Below are positions 18,459-21,053 of a DNA stretch of 21,053 nucleotides, piece after piece. The stretch comes from Perkinsus olseni (Eukaryota; Perkinsozoa; Perkinsida; Perkinsidae): contig JABANP010000713.1 of assembly GCA_013115135.1 (NCBI GenBank), positions 1 through 21,053 of the forward strand, in the 5' to 3' direction. The translations under genes and the position numbers were made by a program. Within the stretch, counting starts at the first letter, position 1; each line of letters begins with the position of its first letter. The notes beneath the pieces were generated by a model, which was not told the origin of the DNA, did not search any database, and saw nothing but the letters and a program-made list of their open reading frames with translations.

Positions 18459-19449
18459 TTGATAGTCCTAATTGGTAGTCTTAAGTAACTATGCCTTAAT
18501 TAAAGGACTAGTATCGCTATCATTGTTGTTGGACTTTTCAACACAGTTCACTTCGTTCCAAGTGTCATTGAGTTATGGCGAGGAACACCAAACTCAGAGA
18601 AGCACATGTATCCTGTTAAACGCTCTCTGTCACCAAATATTGTCGAGTAGACGATAGCTGACCCCCGGAATACTCGTTCGCATTCTTGAAGAAAGAGAGT
18701 ACACCCGGTGGAGAGGTTTACCAACACTAACCACGCTACTTTCCACGCTATTCCCGCTCACTGAACTTCAGACCAACAAAAACACGCAACCACGAAGCTC
18801 CCCTGTTTTCTCTTCCAGTAGGGCGAGCTGAGGACCCCCCATCCCAACAGTACTACTACCACCACGATCATCAATCCTCTGCCGTAGCGTCTACCACGCC
18901 ACAGTCCGAAGGAGCATACACCAGAGCGACTTGACAAGTGCAGTCATCAAGTGATCCTGCATGCCGAGCTAGGCTCACCATCCTGAGGCACACCAATCCC
19001 TCTTCAGTATCATACCAATTCAATCAATAACAACACCAGCACATCACCACCCGTCATAACAAACCCTATGCATGATCGTCAGATAGTATGCTCAACAATT
19101 TCGTCCGTTCCAGCTCATAATTCGACTAAACTAAGACCATACCACATTCAACCAGTGTATTCCTCACAGCAAGAAGCCACCCGGTCAAACTAAGACGACG
19201 CCCGAAAATCAATTATAGAACTTTTAGCATCACCACTCACTGGTTACTAAGACTCAACTGCTTCCCCAAGAAGCACTACCGCTCCACACCGAAATTCCGC
19301 CAAAAATTCTCCGAAAAAAAATTTCCCTCATTACTTCTTTCCGATCATCTGGAGCGTCTTGCGTGGCTTCTCTAGCCCATCTCCCTCATCCTTGCCATGG
19401 CCCTTATACATCGCCTTCATAGCTGCATACAAATCACTGCGGTACTCAT
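18459..19449. other. long gene-poor stretch
   Basis: About 1 kb has no supported gene. The plus strand stays C-rich and G-poor (especially 18720-19270). A small plus-strand ORF at 18472-18657 has no motif. AAATTTTC-type inverted runs appear at 19290-19330. It lies just 3' of the PP2C-like gene and may be its 3' flank. Confidence 0.35.
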
Positions 19450-20771
19450 TTACCGCACGACGAATGGCCCTCCGACCGCAGCCATCCCAGATACCTGGAA
19501 GGACCGCATAGATCTCTCCAGTAGGAGGCCTAGGGAAACACCAGCCCAGGGAATGTAAGCTGAGCGAAAAGTTAGAATACTAGCGACCAGCGGCATCTGA
19601 TAGGGACTGCTATGGGTGTTTTGGTAATGGTAAAACTCCACCCATAGTGGAAGGACCGAGGTTGTCGTGCAGCTGTGCAATGGAATTTTCCCGCGATATG
19701 AAAGTCGCTGGTGAATTTTTAACGCTAATTCTCGAAATACTTCTGGAGATGAGTCTTTCAGCGACATGTGTATTTCAAAAAGTGACCTTATACCACGTAG
19801 AAATTTTCGGCGAAAATTAAGAAAAATTACGGAACTATTTCGCGATTCTCTCCCCGCACTCCAAGTTTCACCGGCGAAACTCCAGTGAGCGAACGCTACG
19901 AAAATGCCGAAAATTTAACCCGAAAAACGAGCAAGAATCAAAGTACAATATCGAGTTCGAAAGAACTGACTCGGCCACAACTGCTCACCATCAGTGGCGC
20001 TCATCAGCAAACCAAATGCACCATATTTTCCCACATCCTGCAGACCCTCGGGATCCCCTCGGCCAGTTGACAGTAGATCCACACACCGAACCTGCACGAT
20101 GCGATATGCGTATCTTTTGACCGTTTCATGCATGCAAGCTATCGACTAAAAGAAGCGCGATGTAGTATTATCTTACCTCTGGCGTGACGGTAATCACATC
20201 GGGAGGAATTCTCATCTTCACATCAAAATCGCCGATCGTGCGACTGAAAAGTAAACAGCATACCACACCTTTTGGAACATAAACGCAATAGCGAGAACAG
20301 CATCCCTCCGAATGAATTTGGAATATTGTGTTTTTCTCCCCGCTAGCTCCAACTGGGTTACGAGTTACGAAACGAAATGTATAGGGATACCTTCTAGTAC
20401 CGTAAATTTCCCATACTCGCGCAATTAAACCCTTCAATGGTATCCAGTGGTAAAGGCTTTACCGCAAAGCTGGGAATTCACGAATCGGACGAAAAATAAC
20501 CAACATGAATCCGAGTACTAAAATGTCCGCCAGCCGAGCTCTGGAATTTCCCTACTACAATACCATCACCGAACCTTCAAAACACTCTCACTATGAACTG
20601 GGAATGATTCCAGATGCACTAAGGACCATCACCAAACATTACGATAATCTACCTGGGCTCCAATACTCCAGCAACGCGACCATCCGTGACGTTGCCTCCA
20701 GCCTTAGATATCCTCCTCCTCTCATACGCCGCTGTGGCCTTCATATCGCGACTGAAGGGGTTGGTGTGATG
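19450..20771 (-). CDS. PP2C-type Ser/Thr phosphatase, 3' part
   Basis: PP2C enzymes are metal-dependent Ser/Thr phosphatases. Three phase-matched exons are clear: 20771-20653, 20243-20177 and 20091-19989. The first reads ERRRISKAGGNVTDGRVAGV, equivalent to the family's RIxxAGGxVxxGRVNGVLAVSRAIGD. The join gives SRTIGDFDVK and then ITVTPE, which matches the RxxGDFxxK...PE motif. The third ends KYGAFGLLMSATDG, the region of the xLxxASDG(L/V)W metal-binding motif. A final open segment (19767-19450) contains SPEVFRELALKIHQRL and HSCTTTSVLPL, reminiscent of the C-terminal strand, but the Asp-Asn of the usual DN(T/C)(T/S)V is absent and the join is unproven. The 5' exons with the first metal Asp are not found before the tRNA and window end, so the gene is partial or truncated. 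Introns are 409 and 85 nt. Confidence 0.75.
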
Positions 20772-20914
20772 CTATGCACGCGGGTCGTACGATATGGCAA
20801 GAATGGTTATTTGGTGGATTTCACGAAATTTCACCCCTAATTTTTCGGAAAAAATATATTTCTGCATTGCATCTGGCAGGATGTGGGAATGTCGATCGAG
20901 ATATTATAACTAGC

Positions 20915-20966
20915 GACACTGGAATGGAGGACTCATATTTTATCTGCCCCAGATGCTTCCAGTGTC
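20915..20966. repeat. 10-bp inverted repeat overlapping the tRNA 5' end
   Basis: GACACTGGAA at 20915-20924 and TTCCAGTGTC at 20957-20966 are perfect reverse complements with a 32-nt loop. The right arm covers the expected 5' acceptor region of the tRNA-Ser-like gene. Confidence 0.6.
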
Positions 20967-21037
20967 CGAGTGGTTAAGGAGGTGGACTAGAAATCCACTG
21001 GGCTCTGCCCGCGCAGGTTCGAATCCTGCCGCTGTCG
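20956..21037 (+). tRNA. tRNA-Ser(AGA)-like gene with unpaired acceptor stem
   Basis: This is a class II tRNA shape. The D arm is TCC/GGA around GAGTGGTTAA. The anticodon stem GTGGA/TCCAC surrounds CTAGAAA (anticodon AGA). There is a long variable arm (GGGC/GCCC) and a perfect T arm, GCAGG-TTCGAAT-CCTGC. The 3' acceptor strand is CGCTGTC plus G73, which needs GACAGCG at the 5' end. The sequence there is CTTCCAG and gives one Watson-Crick pair of seven. The body is intact but the acceptor is not, so it may be a pseudogene or a damaged copy. It lies on the opposite strand to the PP2C-like gene. Confidence 0.7.
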
Positions 21038-21053
21038 TATCACAAACTCACCA

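Noticed and set aside
19450..19767. Integrase C-terminal fragment suggested by a THSSPYQMP-like string
   Set aside because: The same frame begins with sequence fitting the PP2C C-terminus and lies directly 3' of PP2C exons. The integrase resemblance is a short chance match.
1..21053. CRISPR array, bacterial operons, phage or riboswitch features
   Set aside because: No regularly spaced direct repeats, Shine-Dalgarno-led gene strings or such motifs are present. The spliced genes are eukaryotic.

Overview
The window is eukaryotic nuclear DNA, most likely from a unicellular protist. Its genes are cut into many small exons by GT-AG introns, all three standard stops are used, and no bacterial operon signal is visible. 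Many introns are only about 34-60 nt and others cluster near 280-430 nt. Four genes have an AG acceptor 8-24 nt upstream of the predicted ATG, which would fit spliced-leader trans-splicing. An alveolate of the Perkinsus/dinoflagellate kind would match this, but that assignment is inference from architecture, not a sequence search.

Left part (1-8.6 kb), cellular genes. A plus-strand, 9-exon WD40 propeller gene resembling NEDD1 lies at 292-2138. A minus-strand, 7-exon gene with a U1/matrin-type zinc finger like the spliceosomal protein WBP4/FBP21 lies at 2561-4363. A minus-strand, 12-exon eEF1A-family translational GTPase lies at 4607-8079; every exon phase joins and the product is 461 aa. The two minus-strand genes are only about 240 bp apart.

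Middle part (8.6-15 kb), a graveyard of mobile DNA. Three different decayed retrotransposon integrase domains lie on the minus strand (about 8.6-9.1, 10.6-11.1 and 13.4-13.8 kb), each broken by frameshifts or stops. Between them are a truncated, decayed paralogue of the eEF1A-like gene (9.70-10.15 kb) and a coding-like plus-strand relic (10.33-10.54 kb). The standout is a 915-bp foldback element at 12052-12966: two arms of 384 and 398 bp, a 133-bp centre with coding character, and a candidate 4-bp target duplication AGAC. A weakly conserved repeat pair sits at 11.6 and 14.7 kb.

Right part (15-21 kb). A minus-strand gene for an unrecognised Ser/acidic protein with an Arg-rich tail lies at 15125-16837. 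A plus-strand gene or relic with an apparent +1 shift lies at 17047-17797. A C-rich, G-poor stretch without clear genes follows. Then comes the 3' part of a minus-strand PP2C-type protein phosphatase (19450-20771), and at the right edge a tRNA-Ser(AGA)-like gene whose acceptor stem does not pair.

The cellular genes are housekeeping in type (translation, splicing, microtubule organisation, phosphatase signalling). Nothing suggests they form a functional cluster.
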